This document shows, piece by piece, positions 35,986 through 45,778 of a stretch of 64,000 nucleotides of DNA. The notes beneath the pieces are model-generated. The model saw nothing but the letters and a program-made list of their open reading frames with translations. It had not been told where the DNA came from and did not search any database. Made by a program: the position numbers and the translations under genes. Within the stretch, counting starts at the first letter, position 1, and every line of letters begins with the position of its first letter. The stretch comes from JAPORK01 sp026710285 (GTDB lineage Bacteria; Pseudomonadota; Gammaproteobacteria; Pseudomonadales; Endozoicomonadaceae). The DNA is taken from contig OZ241746.1 in assembly GCA_965201045.1 (NCBI GenBank), forward strand, positions 3,968,001-4,032,000. Direction: 5' to 3'.

Positions 35986-37185
35986 TCAATGCGCATTATT
36001 ATTAATCCTGATAGCAGTATCTGTAACGGCTGTAGTGGTGAAATCGGTATAAATAACATTAGGGATCTTATGGTTTTCTGTATACAGCTGAAAAATATCA
36101 TCGAGCTTCCTGAGTGGCTCTGTTGCCATTTCCTCAAGTGGAATACATCTTGCTGATAATTCATCAATCTGGGAGTTAATATTAACTCCAAAATAACAGA
36201 ACAGAAAGTTTTTGGTATTATCAGCTTGCATTGTTTTTATCCAGGAAAGAATAAAGTAGACACTATCGTTCTTGTGTTTTTTAAATTTTGCAAATTGATC
36301 ATTTTTCATTTTTTTAAAATTATCCGTATTAGAATAAGTGTCGTAAATATTTCCAGGTTTCAGATAAAAACCCTCTGCAGAATTAGCGAACCTTTGCGGC
36401 ATATCATTGGCTGCTTCAAAGAAAATAATGACTCTGGATTTACCTCTCGTCAGCAGTGATAATTTGGTTGTTAGTAACTTTTTGTTTGTATAGTTTTTTA
36501 TTAAGTAAGGTCCAAGTTTATGAATTATTTTATTCTTTAAGTGGATAAAATCACTTTTATCAAAATGCGATGATGAAGTATCATGAGTTTTAAAATTCAT
36601 ATAGTGAGAAAAGTTCAAAATGATTATTTCACCTGCTGAATTGGAAATAAATTTTGAAATATCGTTAAGCATTTCATCTACAGAATAACCGTAACACCCT
36701 TCATTCATTAGTTTGAAAGTGTGTACAAGTACTTTTTGGGATTTTCCAACCCAGGAAAAATGTCCCAGGTACAAGTCACCATTCTTTTTTATAACCGGCC
36801 TGACATCAAAGTACCTTACTCCGGTGTTGAGCATTTTTGAAAACGATTTATTTTGTGTTTTTGTTATACCACTAGTAGCATAATCAGAACATGTTGAAAT
36901 TTTTCCCATACCTGCATTATGAGCTCCCGGAATAGTTAATTGCATTAATGATCTGTTCTGATAGTTTTCCATCCATAACTTATACATGTCATCTTCATTG
37001 TCTCCAATATCTTTACAGATTTGCTTATAGTCCAATATAGGTTTGCACCAAAAGGGAAATTTATACTTCCGACCATAAGTGATTGTTGTACCTGAGTTCT
37101 TGCAATAAAATAGTCCATCACTGCAATTAGCATATGTATACGCTGAAATTGCAAACAAATATAATAAACATACGATGATTTTCAT
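35986..37185 (-). CDS. Secreted phosphatidylinositol-specific phospholipase C-like protein
   Basis: PI-PLC X-domain protein predicted to cleave phosphatidylinositol or GPI-type lipids by the two-histidine mechanism. The 399-residue product begins with a signal peptide (MKIIVCLLYLFAISAYTYA). The X domain shows TIPGAHNAGMG with the first catalytic His, GVRYFDVRPVIKKNGDLYLG with the Asp/Arg pair, and GHFSW with the second His, all in canonical order and spacing. A Cys-containing segment of about 65 residues precedes the domain. AGGAAA lies 7 bases before the ATG. Secreted bacterial PI-PLCs act on host membranes; with the SopB-like gene at the window's end, this suggests a focus on host inositol lipids (inference). 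Confidence 0.88.
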   Translation of the reverse strand: MKIIVCLLYLFAISAYTYANCSDGLFYCKNSGTTITYGRKYKFPFWCKPILDYKQICKDIGDNEDDMYKLWMENYQNRSLMQLTIPGAHNAGMGKISTCSDYATSGITKTQNKSFSKMLNTGVRYFDVRPVIKKNGDLYLGHFSWVGKSQKVLVHTFKLMNEGCYGYSVDEMLNDISKFISNSAGEIIILNFSHYMNFKTHDTSSSHFDKSDFIHLKNKIIHKLGPYLIKNYTNKKLLTTKLSLLTRGKSRVIIFFEAANDMPQRFANSAEGFYLKPGNIYDTYSNTDNFKKMKNDQFAKFKKHKNDSVYFILSWIKTMQADNTKNFLFCYFGVNINSQIDELSARCIPLEEMATEPLRKLDDIFQLYTENHKIPNVIYTDFTTTAVTDTAIRINNNAH

Positions 37186-37238
37186 GACTTTTCCTGATAA
37201 ATAAAATTTGTTTTTTTGGCGAATTCCTGCTTGTTATC

Positions 37239-37539
37239 CTGTCTCTTAGTCACATTGTTTAAGCCCCAATTCTTACTCTGAAAATTTTATCTCCTGCTAA
37301 ATACACCAGCTTTTACTGAGTCTGCCGTTATTTCGTTATTTCCCGTTTTCTCCGAAGTCATTTCCGCGGAGGTGGGAATCCATTAATAGCAATCATTACT
37401 GAAAATATAACTTCCCTGTTACGGGGTTCCGGCAATCCCTGCCGGAATGACAAGGTTATTTCAGTATCAGCAGTTTAAAAGCAAGGATTTTTATTATTCA
37501 GCCAAAAACTCCGAACCAGAATTTGTGTATAAAAGACAG
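37239..37539. mobile_element. MITE-A copy 2, complete
   Basis: A 301-base element beginning CTGTCTCTTAGTCACATT and ending, on the other strand, CTGTCTTTTATACACA. Both ends resemble the Tn5/IS50 mosaic end and match each other at 13 of 17 positions. The flanks CTTGTTATC and CTTTTTATT agree at seven of nine positions, a possible eroded target duplication. It has no coding capacity and is about 90% the same as the 51.5 kb copy by eye. Confidence 0.78.
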
Positions 37540-37982
37540 CTTTTTATTACAGTGTATTGTCTCTGCTGAGTGTATTTTTAATCCATTTTATAAATTAATT
37601 AGAATAAAGATTATTGGCATAAAATGAATCAAAACTAAGCTTTAAGGCTAAAACCGTACAGCTTCTTACGGTATTTTGTCCGGTAAAATACCTGATGAAA
37701 GTAGTTTTTTCACTGAAATAACTAAATATTTTTATTAGAAATGAAATTTTTTTTGTGGTCTGTCTTTTATAATATCACATTGCAGCGTGTGAATTATAAG
37801 TTATTTGTCGGGTAAGACTCAGTATTTGAAAAAAATTGTTATAAAGTTATGAAGAAAATACACTTATCTGAATGGTGTCTGATTACAGGCTACCCGGATA
37901 CCCGGAGGTATAGTTTGTGTCCACATTCTGTATTTTAGAATTATACACAATTGTCATACTTACAAAGATGAATATAACAACG

Positions 37983-38108
37983 CTTCGGACAGTTTTTGTA
38001 AATTATTGATTTTAAAAGGATTTTCTTTTTACCTTGTTATGAAAAATATCCTTTCAAATCAATAGCTTACAGTTTAACCCATAGTAGATTTTTAAAAACT
38101 GTCCGAAG
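37983..38108. mobile_element. 126-bp hairpin element with perfect 15-bp terminal inverted repeats
   Basis: CTTCGGACAGTTTTT at 37983-37997 is exactly complementary to AAAAACTGTCCGAAG at 38094-38108. Inside, ATTGATTTTAAAAGGATTTT faces AAAATATCCTTTCAAATCAA, so most of the element can fold on itself. It has no coding capacity. It is either a MITE of a family seen once here or a large bidirectional hairpin. Confidence 0.7.
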
Positions 38109-38356
38109 TATTGATGTAAAAAACTGAATATTTATTGTAAGCAGTGTCTTAACTTCTATTTATCAGTCTGTAATTGCAGGGGAATACACAATTATCTTTT
38201 AAAACCCTGCAATTTTCAGCTTACTCATGAAGTCGACAACTAAAGAAACGTGTTTTTGTTAACAGCAAATAGGTGGTTGCCTTAACAGAAGTTTTTCACG
38301 TTTGGATACCTGCCATTAATTTATATAATGTAGAGCTTCTATATTTTTTTGATTAT

Positions 38357-39490
38357 TCAGTCTGTTAGCGATACAATACTTTTTTTACTTTTGTTCAGCC
38401 TGTTAGTTATATCTTCTATGTCTTCTGCTTTTTGATAATCCAGCGGTATTTCCCGTGGTAACATTTCCGGTGAAAAATTGAGTTTATTTAGATTCACCAT
38501 GCGTATTCTGTGGTTGCTGTGTGTCCAATAGTGATAAATTCTTTTTTTAAGATCAGCAATTGTACTCCATTGTGTATAATCGATATTATTTTTTGCAAAA
38601 TTTCCATCTATTACTGAGCCGTCGGGAATATCAAAACTGCTCAGAATGTGCTTTGCCTGGTTGACAGCTTGTGCATGAGTATGCAATGGAATTGAATGTT
38701 GTGCATAAAAAAATGCTCTTATAAAACGAGAGGGAGAAGAAAAATCACCGGGTAATCCAATTAAACCACTGCCACGACCAAAAGGAGAGAGATTAATTTT
38801 AGTTTTATGTCGTTCAAGTCTGTCAAAGATCTGGAGTTGTGGATAATTTCTCAGATTGAGTAATTGCCAGTGATATTCAGGAGCATTAGTTAAAACTTTT
38901 GCCTCGTTATCGTGAATATGTAACTTTCCTCTCATATATTCGATAACAATAGACTGACCGCTATCATCTGTTACTGTGTAGTGTACATAATCGTGCAGGT
39001 TATCAAGTTGTGTATGAATATCTTTATTATATACGACCTGTATGTTTTTTAATGCAAACTTAATCTGTTGTACGTTGTCAAAATTTCCTAACAGATAAGC
39101 GGATAAATCAATACTGCTTAATGTTGTTTTTTTTTGATCAAAATTAAATGGCTGAAAACTTGCAAAGCCAGGGAATAATAATACACCGACCACAAGACCT
39201 CGTTCATTCATACCATCTACAACGATATCTTCATTTTTTACATTTATGGCGACATATCCATATTTATTGTTCCACTGCAGACCTTTTACATTACCCGGTA
39301 AATAAGAAGTAAAGCGATGCTTTCTTGGAATAATAGTCAAATGCGAATTAAATTTTCTGTCACTCCATTCCAGGGTTCTGCCATAGAATGGATGATCATT
39401 AGTGGTTTTAATAATAAAACTGGTACATGCATGAGAAAGCGATGAATTAAAGATACTATAAAAAAAAATCATAACCAATAGCTGTTTCAT
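38357..39490 (-). CDS. Secreted linear amide C-N hydrolase (choloylglycine hydrolase family)
   Basis: Ntn-fold amidohydrolase of the bile-salt hydrolase/penicillin V acylase family, 377 residues. The signal peptide (MKQLLVMIFFYSIFNSSLSHA) ends directly before CTSFIIKT, so signal cleavage would expose the catalytic Cys as the N-terminal nucleophile. Other family marks are GRTLEWS, VDGMNERGLVVGV, TNAPEYHWQLLNL and GLPGDFSSPSRFIRAFF. GAGGGG lies 10 bases before the ATG. The substrate cannot be read from sequence: bile salts, N-acyl amino acids, acyl-homoserine lactones and ceramide-like amides are all used in the family. Export with the adjacent PI-PLC fits action on host-derived molecules. Confidence 0.9.
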   Translation of the reverse strand: MKQLLVMIFFYSIFNSSLSHACTSFIIKTTNDHPFYGRTLEWSDRKFNSHLTIIPRKHRFTSYLPGNVKGLQWNNKYGYVAINVKNEDIVVDGMNERGLVVGVLLFPGFASFQPFNFDQKKTTLSSIDLSAYLLGNFDNVQQIKFALKNIQVVYNKDIHTQLDNLHDYVHYTVTDDSGQSIVIEYMRGKLHIHDNEAKVLTNAPEYHWQLLNLRNYPQLQIFDRLERHKTKINLSPFGRGSGLIGLPGDFSSPSRFIRAFFYAQHSIPLHTHAQAVNQAKHILSSFDIPDGSVIDGNFAKNNIDYTQWSTIADLKKRIYHYWTHSNHRIRMVNLNKLNFSPEMLPREIPLDYQKAEDIEDITNRLNKSKKSIVSLTD

Positions 39491-39752
39491 ATGGAATATC
39501 CCCTCTTATTTTTTTTATTCAGTTCAAAACTATGAAAAGCAGACGATTCGTAAAACCAGTTAAGTTTAGCTGTAAAAAATAAAATATCAACTCATAATTG
39601 ATTGATGTTGTTATGTGGTTGTTTCTATATGCAATACTGAATTAATACTTTTAAACTAGAATCAATCATTCTTATATGAATATTTTAAAGATAAAAAAGC
39701 AATTGAGTTATATTTCTTTTTTATACGACTTATATATTTTATTAGGTAACGT

Positions 39753-42700
39753 TTATAAAACGTTAAAGTACTCATCTTTGCTATTAATCGAACCCAGAAT
39801 ATGATTGATACTATGGAACATGCCCACATTACCAGAATTATTGTTCATATTGATCATACGCAAATAACGACTACCGTAATTTTTGTGTGAGATATGCGTG
39901 AGGTATGGTTGTTGTGATAAGGGTAATAACATAATTTTGTTTGCTTTGATGGCATTTGGTAGTCTACTGATCCTGCCGACAATCTGCAAATTTGAGTTAT
40001 CCATCATTTGCTGAATACCGTCTATTTCACCTTCTATACTGTTCGCCCACAAAATGATATTATTTAAGTTTAGGTATTCTGCAAGGCATGCTAATTCTTC
40101 CGGGACTCCTACTGCCCGCATGCCAACAAGAATTAAAAATAATTTGTCAGTTTGCTTTCTTATGTTCATGCCAATATCAGCTATTGTATACAATGCATGA
40201 GTAAATATATCATTATTGTTTCCCGTTAAAGCAGCTGTTCTGCCTGCTCCCCTGATGAGTTTAGTAAGTTTACTGCTCACAGTATCAGCATTGCTAATTT
40301 TTTTAGCCAGACCAGCTGAAGCTTCAGAAGCATCCATGGCAGCAGAACCCTCAGCACCTGCTTCTGTACCTGCAAGTTCAACTACATTAGCAAACCCTGA
40401 CACTGCTCTGAAGAGACTTCTTGCTGCTGAAAATAAAGCAACACCTATGGATGCAACGTCTACTGCCATAGTAAGCCCACCGGTACAGGCAGTTGCAATA
40501 TTTAAACCTTTATTAGCAGGTACCGCAGCTGCAGCAATAGAAAGATAACCGTCAGCTGCTGTTAAAGCAACAACCCCTATAATAAGTGGTGTTATTTCTT
40601 CTGCACAGGCAACTACAGATAGCCCTACAGCCATAAAACTAAGTTCAGCTATTATTACAACCCCTGCGATATTGGTCCATTTTTTATGCAGAGCTGCCAG
40701 TCCCAGTGTACCGACATCACCCATGACTTTCATAATTTTTCCCAGCCATTTTGGCATATTACCGCTTGGATCAGTGTTCATTATCGGGTTGTTACCGCCA
40801 AATGCATATCCATCACCAGCAGGATCTTCACTAACGAAATAACGTTGACCCGGATTATAAGTTCTGTGACCTTCTCCTAGGAACTGCCATCCGGTAGCAG
40901 GATCGGTTTGTTTACCATCAAACCCCCAAAATGTCTGTTTGTACCATGGTAAGGAAGAAGTTTTTTGCGGATGCCATACCATACCATAAGGGCTGTAAAC
41001 ATTACACTGGCTTACTGTATAAGTGCCTTTTGTCGTTTTGGTCAGAACTTCTGCTATATCATTTTTGTAATTTTTTTCATAATATTGATTAATTGCACCA
41101 TCAATTGATTTAGCTACTCCTAGATAACCAACCATGTGTGTTTGTTGTTGATTATTTATTTCTTCACCTGACAATGTTTTCCCTACATAAAACATTGTAC
41201 GTATATCATCTGTTGCATCTTTTTCTCTGATTTCTCTACCACTGCCATCATAGTAGTAATTAGTTTTTTTTCCTTCTGGATTTACGACGGAAGTTATTTG
41301 ATTAAAAGCATTATAAGTCATACGATTTCCACTGCTATCAATCATCATATTACCAGTGGCGTCATAGGTAAAGTGAGTAGTTTGTTCTGCGTTATCATTC
41401 CATGCAATACTTATTTGTTGTAAACGTAAAGGGGCTTGTTCATCACCATAACCATAATTTACAACTTTACTTGAGGTTTTTTTTCCATCTGTATCCAGTA
41501 GCTGTTCTTTTACTTGTGTCATCCGGTTCAGACTATTAAAAAAATAGTGTTGACTGATAATTATCGGTGCATGTTGCAAATTTGAGCCATGTAAAGATGT
41601 ATCTCGGGGACACAATGGTAAACCTGTTGATCCGCTACAACTCATAGTCGTCAGGTTGTTCAGAATATCGTACTGATAGTGTAAGATGGCCTGTTGCTGT
41701 TCTCCGGTATTGTGTACCATGGATACAATATTACCTGTTTTATCATAGGTATATTTCCACTCTGCCAGTTGCTTGCCTGCCAGTGTATCATAGACATCAT
41801 CAACTTTATTATAATTGTTATAGTGAATATTTCTTATCATACCACTGCCGTATATAGCTTTAACAATTTTAGAAAAACCATTATAGAAAGGTTTAAATAT
41901 TTGTAGTGTTGTACCATTAACTTTCTGGTAGCTGGCTGAACTGATTCTGCCCAGTGCATCATATGAGATGGATCGTTTATTTCCGAACTGATCAGTTACA
42001 CTGGTAATTCTTCTGTTATTATCATACTGCCACTGAAAACTATAATTTGGATAACTATTTGCTCCAATATGCTGTATTTGTTCTATTTTACCGTCATCAC
42101 TGTAGGTCCATATACTTGTTCCGGTTATATCAGTTTTTTTGAAGGGCAAACCTGTGACAGGATTATAATCAGTATGTAACAGCTGTTTGTTATCTATAGT
42201 TTCGTTTACAGGTAATCCAATGTCATTATATTGCCAGGACAAAATATGCCCTGCCGGTGTGGTCATTGTTGCTATCTGACCATCAGCTGTATAGGTATAT
42301 GTGGTTTTTTTACCATCTTCTCCAGCTTTCCATAGTAATTTTCCGGCAGCATTATATTGGGCAGAATCCAATAAATATTTTTTTGAAGTTTGCTTACCGT
42401 TGTTTGCAGGAATAATCCATTTTTGCACCAGCTGACCCGTTAAATTATAAACATTGTGTATTTTATCACCAGCAGGGTTGATAATATCGGTGACATGTCC
42501 CAAAGCATCGTAATTTTCAGTGACTACACGTCCCTTTTGATCAGTAAATTTAATGGCTCTGCCAAAACCATCATATGCAACTAAAGAAGTTCTTGCAACC
42601 GGCGGAATATCACTGATTTCACATAGTGATATAGCTGTAATTGCATTAGAATTAATAAAATTTGCCGGAAATACACTTTGTCTGACCGGTTTGTCCAGTA

Positions 42701-45245
42701 TGTTACTGTGAGTCACAATAATTGCGGAGTGAACCATCTTACTATCATACCTGAAATTCACCACGCAACGATCAAGATCATCATATTCTTTTACCAGCGT
42801 CTCATGGTCTGGTAAATGTTTGCGGATTAATCTGCCCAGATCATCATAATCAAAAGTCGTTGTTAAGTAATGCAGGTTATTTGATGCATCTGTGTAATAA
42901 TTTTGCTTACTAATGACATGACCACCACTGTCATAAGCTCTTTTTTTAGCCAGGATCCATTTACCAGGCTCTGCCTTTCCTGAAGTTGAGATCGCTTCTC
43001 TTAAAAGCGTTAATGCCCGTCCTAAGCCATCAAAAATTATTTTTTTCTGCACACCATTACTGTTTATAATAGTTAACTGAACCTGTTGGGGGGAAATTTT
43101 ATACTGATAATATTTACTGACCAGAAAAGCAGTTCCTGCTCCTGAATCGGTTTGTATCATTCGTCCCTGTTTATCATAATGATAATAGACGATATCTTTG
43201 TTTTCAGGATCTGTAATTTTCAGTACCTGATTAGTAAACATGCTGATTGTTTTTGCCGGAGAGCGACTGAACTGATTAGCACTAATTTTTATAGTACTGT
43301 AAGTCGTTCTGGTAGTCTTGTCTGTACCTAGGATATAATAATAATTTTTGGTCACTGAAGTGAGTGTTTTATCAGATGACAGGGTACCGGTTACTTTTAT
43401 CGTTTTTAAAAGACCATACTCAAAAGGATCTTTTTTATTATCATAATACTGCCTGGTTGTTACGATTTTCTGATTATTTGAAGATACAATTTTAAGTTTG
43501 GGTACTAAGATATAATCGGATCCTGTGATATTTGGCATTTTTTGATAAAAACTCTGTATCGTCAAGGGCTTTGTTGGTGGTGCTGATAACGTATCTGCAG
43601 GTTGCATAATGACAGACTGTACCATAGTACTTAAAGACCATTTGGGAGGTTCAGCAGGACAGGCAGCATTACCACTGGCAGGACAATAAGTTATTATTTG
43701 TTTACGTCCATAAGAATCTGTGGTACTGGTTAAACGTCCATACATATCATAGCTGTGTTCTATAGTTTCTACAGCAGGAGATTCTGAATATTCTCCCCAG
43801 ATTTTGGTTACTACTTTTAGCGGTAAACTGTATGTGACAGGTAAATCTGTAAAGCTGGTATTAGCACAGCCATCATATTCATCGGTGCGACAAAAAAAAT
43901 TATGTACTGATGAGAGCAGGTGACCTGTACGGTCACTAATAAGTTGTACATTAATCAGTAAGTGGTATTTATTGTAAGTATGAATTTGTGTTATCGTTCC
44001 ATTGTCTTGTTTTGTTGTATAAGTGTAATTTGTTGGTGCTGCAAACAATACGTCTGTTGATAAACCTGGTATAGTGCTCAAACCTGAATTAAAACCCAGA
44101 TAGTTATGTTCATTAGCATTGCTTTTTCCATAGCTATAGTTAACAGTCATTTCGGGTTGATTAGCACCCGGATCGGTTGATTCCTGACTCACTACACATA
44201 AGTAGTGCTGATCATAGGAATAGGATTCAACAGGCATTTCACTGTCACAATCGTAAGTTATATTTTTTTGCAAGCCACTGGGATAACTGATGTTATTGAG
44301 TAAATGACCATCGTATTGTATATAAATATTCATCGACGAGTTGTTATTGTCTGCTCCTGATAAAGAAATACTTCTTAGTTCATCATTCAAATAATGAAGC
44401 CAGATACTAACTGGTTTTCCGTAAGTATCATCACTGGTGATGATTAAAGAACCTGCTTTTCTGGTCAAAACAATTTTATGACCCTGATCATCGCAAATAT
44501 TACTTAACAAATTTGTTCCCGACACATAATTAAAAGTGACTCCATACCCGTTCTGCTGCTCCAGTCTGGTTTCAAAACCATCATTATTGAGTATTTCCCG
44601 GAGACCATTACTGTAGGTTATAACAAAATTTGTCTTTTTATTTCCGGTAATCTGAATATCATGTAGTTTATGATAGCGAGGCTGCCAGGTACCATCTTTT
44701 GTTTCCTGTAAATTAAAGATTTGTCCCTGAGATGTAGCCAGCTGATTAGTAGCCGGATTAAAATGAGCCAGATTCCATCTCCAGCCAACACCCAGTCCGT
44801 CAATATTAGCCTTACTACTACTGCTATAACTGACTTGCAGATTAATATTGGGTCCATGGTTCAGATTGCTGATCATACTCCCCACTTTTACATAAGCTGT
44901 TAATGTGCCTGTACGGGGATCTACCTGTGTACCCCAGGTTTTTTTAAAATTAAAAGCATTAGACCATGGCTCTGAACTAGAACTCTGTGCATTGAGTACT
45001 ATATTTTTTTTAACTATGTTTTTTGAGTGTAACAGAGTATTATTTTTTTTATGATCATTACTTGTGTGTGATTTTTTTATTATAATATCAGACTGTTTAT
45101 TATTTAAATTTATGTTATGAAATGATGGTGGTAATGTTTTACAAATTACCTTTTGGCAAGAAAATAAAAGTATAAGACAGAGAAAAATTATAGTCTGGTT
45201 AAAAAAAATATTTTCAGATGTTTTTCGTGTTAAAATTGCATCCAT
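39753..45245 (-). CDS. RHS/YD-repeat secreted protein 2
   Basis: An 1830-residue RHS protein with the same plan as the copy at 14484-20084: a hydrophobic leader (TIIFLCLILLFSCQKVICK), the head starting at EPWSNAFNFKKTWGTQVDP, YD repeats (YDALGHVTDIIN, YDALGRISSAS), and the RHS core near 1447-1497 ending GGNNPIMNTDPSGN. About 110 Ala/Gly-rich hydrophobic residues follow, then a tip of about 230 residues. The tip shares IADIGMNIRKQTDKLFLILV and LAEYLNLNNI-type motifs with RHS 3 and 4 but is otherwise its own. A GGGAG site lies 11 bases before the ATG. Downstream is only 260 bases of spacer and then the hydrolase gene, so there is no immunity gene. Confidence 0.9.
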   Translation of the reverse strand: MDAILTRKTSENIFFNQTIIFLCLILLFSCQKVICKTLPPSFHNINLNNKQSDIIIKKSHTSNDHKKNNTLLHSKNIVKKNIVLNAQSSSSEPWSNAFNFKKTWGTQVDPRTGTLTAYVKVGSMISNLNHGPNINLQVSYSSSSKANIDGLGVGWRWNLAHFNPATNQLATSQGQIFNLQETKDGTWQPRYHKLHDIQITGNKKTNFVITYSNGLREILNNDGFETRLEQQNGYGVTFNYVSGTNLLSNICDDQGHKIVLTRKAGSLIITSDDTYGKPVSIWLHYLNDELRSISLSGADNNNSSMNIYIQYDGHLLNNISYPSGLQKNITYDCDSEMPVESYSYDQHYLCVVSQESTDPGANQPEMTVNYSYGKSNANEHNYLGFNSGLSTIPGLSTDVLFAAPTNYTYTTKQDNGTITQIHTYNKYHLLINVQLISDRTGHLLSSVHNFFCRTDEYDGCANTSFTDLPVTYSLPLKVVTKIWGEYSESPAVETIEHSYDMYGRLTSTTDSYGRKQIITYCPASGNAACPAEPPKWSLSTMVQSVIMQPADTLSAPPTKPLTIQSFYQKMPNITGSDYILVPKLKIVSSNNQKIVTTRQYYDNKKDPFEYGLLKTIKVTGTLSSDKTLTSVTKNYYYILGTDKTTRTTYSTIKISANQFSRSPAKTISMFTNQVLKITDPENKDIVYYHYDKQGRMIQTDSGAGTAFLVSKYYQYKISPQQVQLTIINSNGVQKKIIFDGLGRALTLLREAISTSGKAEPGKWILAKKRAYDSGGHVISKQNYYTDASNNLHYLTTTFDYDDLGRLIRKHLPDHETLVKEYDDLDRCVVNFRYDSKMVHSAIIVTHSNILDKPVRQSVFPANFINSNAITAISLCEISDIPPVARTSLVAYDGFGRAIKFTDQKGRVVTENYDALGHVTDIINPAGDKIHNVYNLTGQLVQKWIIPANNGKQTSKKYLLDSAQYNAAGKLLWKAGEDGKKTTYTYTADGQIATMTTPAGHILSWQYNDIGLPVNETIDNKQLLHTDYNPVTGLPFKKTDITGTSIWTYSDDGKIEQIQHIGANSYPNYSFQWQYDNNRRITSVTDQFGNKRSISYDALGRISSASYQKVNGTTLQIFKPFYNGFSKIVKAIYGSGMIRNIHYNNYNKVDDVYDTLAGKQLAEWKYTYDKTGNIVSMVHNTGEQQQAILHYQYDILNNLTTMSCSGSTGLPLCPRDTSLHGSNLQHAPIIISQHYFFNSLNRMTQVKEQLLDTDGKKTSSKVVNYGYGDEQAPLRLQQISIAWNDNAEQTTHFTYDATGNMMIDSSGNRMTYNAFNQITSVVNPEGKKTNYYYDGSGREIREKDATDDIRTMFYVGKTLSGEEINNQQQTHMVGYLGVAKSIDGAINQYYEKNYKNDIAEVLTKTTKGTYTVSQCNVYSPYGMVWHPQKTSSLPWYKQTFWGFDGKQTDPATGWQFLGEGHRTYNPGQRYFVSEDPAGDGYAFGGNNPIMNTDPSGNMPKWLGKIMKVMGDVGTLGLAALHKKWTNIAGVVIIAELSFMAVGLSVVACAEEITPLIIGVVALTAADGYLSIAAAAVPANKGLNIATACTGGLTMAVDVASIGVALFSAARSLFRAVSGFANVVELAGTEAGAEGSAAMDASEASAGLAKKISNADTVSSKLTKLIRGAGRTAALTGNNNDIFTHALYTIADIGMNIRKQTDKLFLILVGMRAVGVPEELACLAEYLNLNNIILWANSIEGEIDGIQQMMDNSNLQIVGRISRLPNAIKANKIMLLPLSQQPYLTHISHKNYGSRYLRMINMNNNSGNVGMFHSINHILGSINSKDEYFNVL

Positions 45246-45778
45246 CTGTAAATGTACTCCCGGTCTAAAAAATCAATCTGTATACTCGGGATGATCCACT
45301 ATTTGTATGCTATCTGCTATTTGTTTATTGCACTATTTATATTTTTATTATGTGGATACACCCAGATTATAAATTGTTTTGAAAATTAATTACAATTATT
45401 TAGATTTTAATATTTTCTAAAAGTTGCAATTGATGCTTCAGTTTTATTTTTTCTTTTTATTTTTATTTTAGATACCTTAGCATAACTATTTCATAAAAAA
45501 CAACGAATGACTTTTGTTGGGTTGTGTTTTTATCTATCCAAAATTTTAGTATGAAGTATTCGGTAATATCTCAGACTTACACACAAATATATAATCCTGT
45601 ATAGCGTTATTTTTTAAGATTTATACATACAAGGATATAAACAAATGGCTATATTGAAGTTTCTTATTGCTGCTATAAAAAAACGATAAGATTGTAAAAA
45701 AAGGTTAAAGCACCAGGAAAAATGATTGCTTATGTTTGGTCAACGCACTGATGCTCAATTAAAAAAGTTACTCAATTT
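45246..45778. other. Spacer between RHS 2 and RHS 3
   Basis: Strongly AT-rich, no open frame that could be an immunity protein, no recognised repeat. It must contain the RHS 2 promoter and the 3' end signals of RHS 3. Confidence 0.55.

Larger units (their letters stand above)
37186..38356. other. Gene-free stretch with two MITE-type elements
   Basis: No open frame is credible in these 1170 bases. It holds a full MITE-A copy and a 126-base hairpin element, listed separately. At about 38172-38218 AATTGCAGGG faces CCCTGCAATT across a 25-base gap, perhaps the 3' hairpin of the hydrolase gene that follows. Confidence 0.6.

Noticed and set aside
39491..39752. Possible immunity gene downstream of RHS 2 (and the equivalent gaps at 14332-14483, 45246-45778, 51311-52205)
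   Set aside because: No open frame with a start signal and coding character exists in any of these gaps.
40216..40548. 110-residue plus-strand open frame rich in Ala/Val, with similar ones at 15247, 46392 and 52864
   Set aside because: Antisense shadows of the Ala/Gly-rich hydrophobic section of the RHS genes; the pattern recurs only because the sense genes are paralogs.
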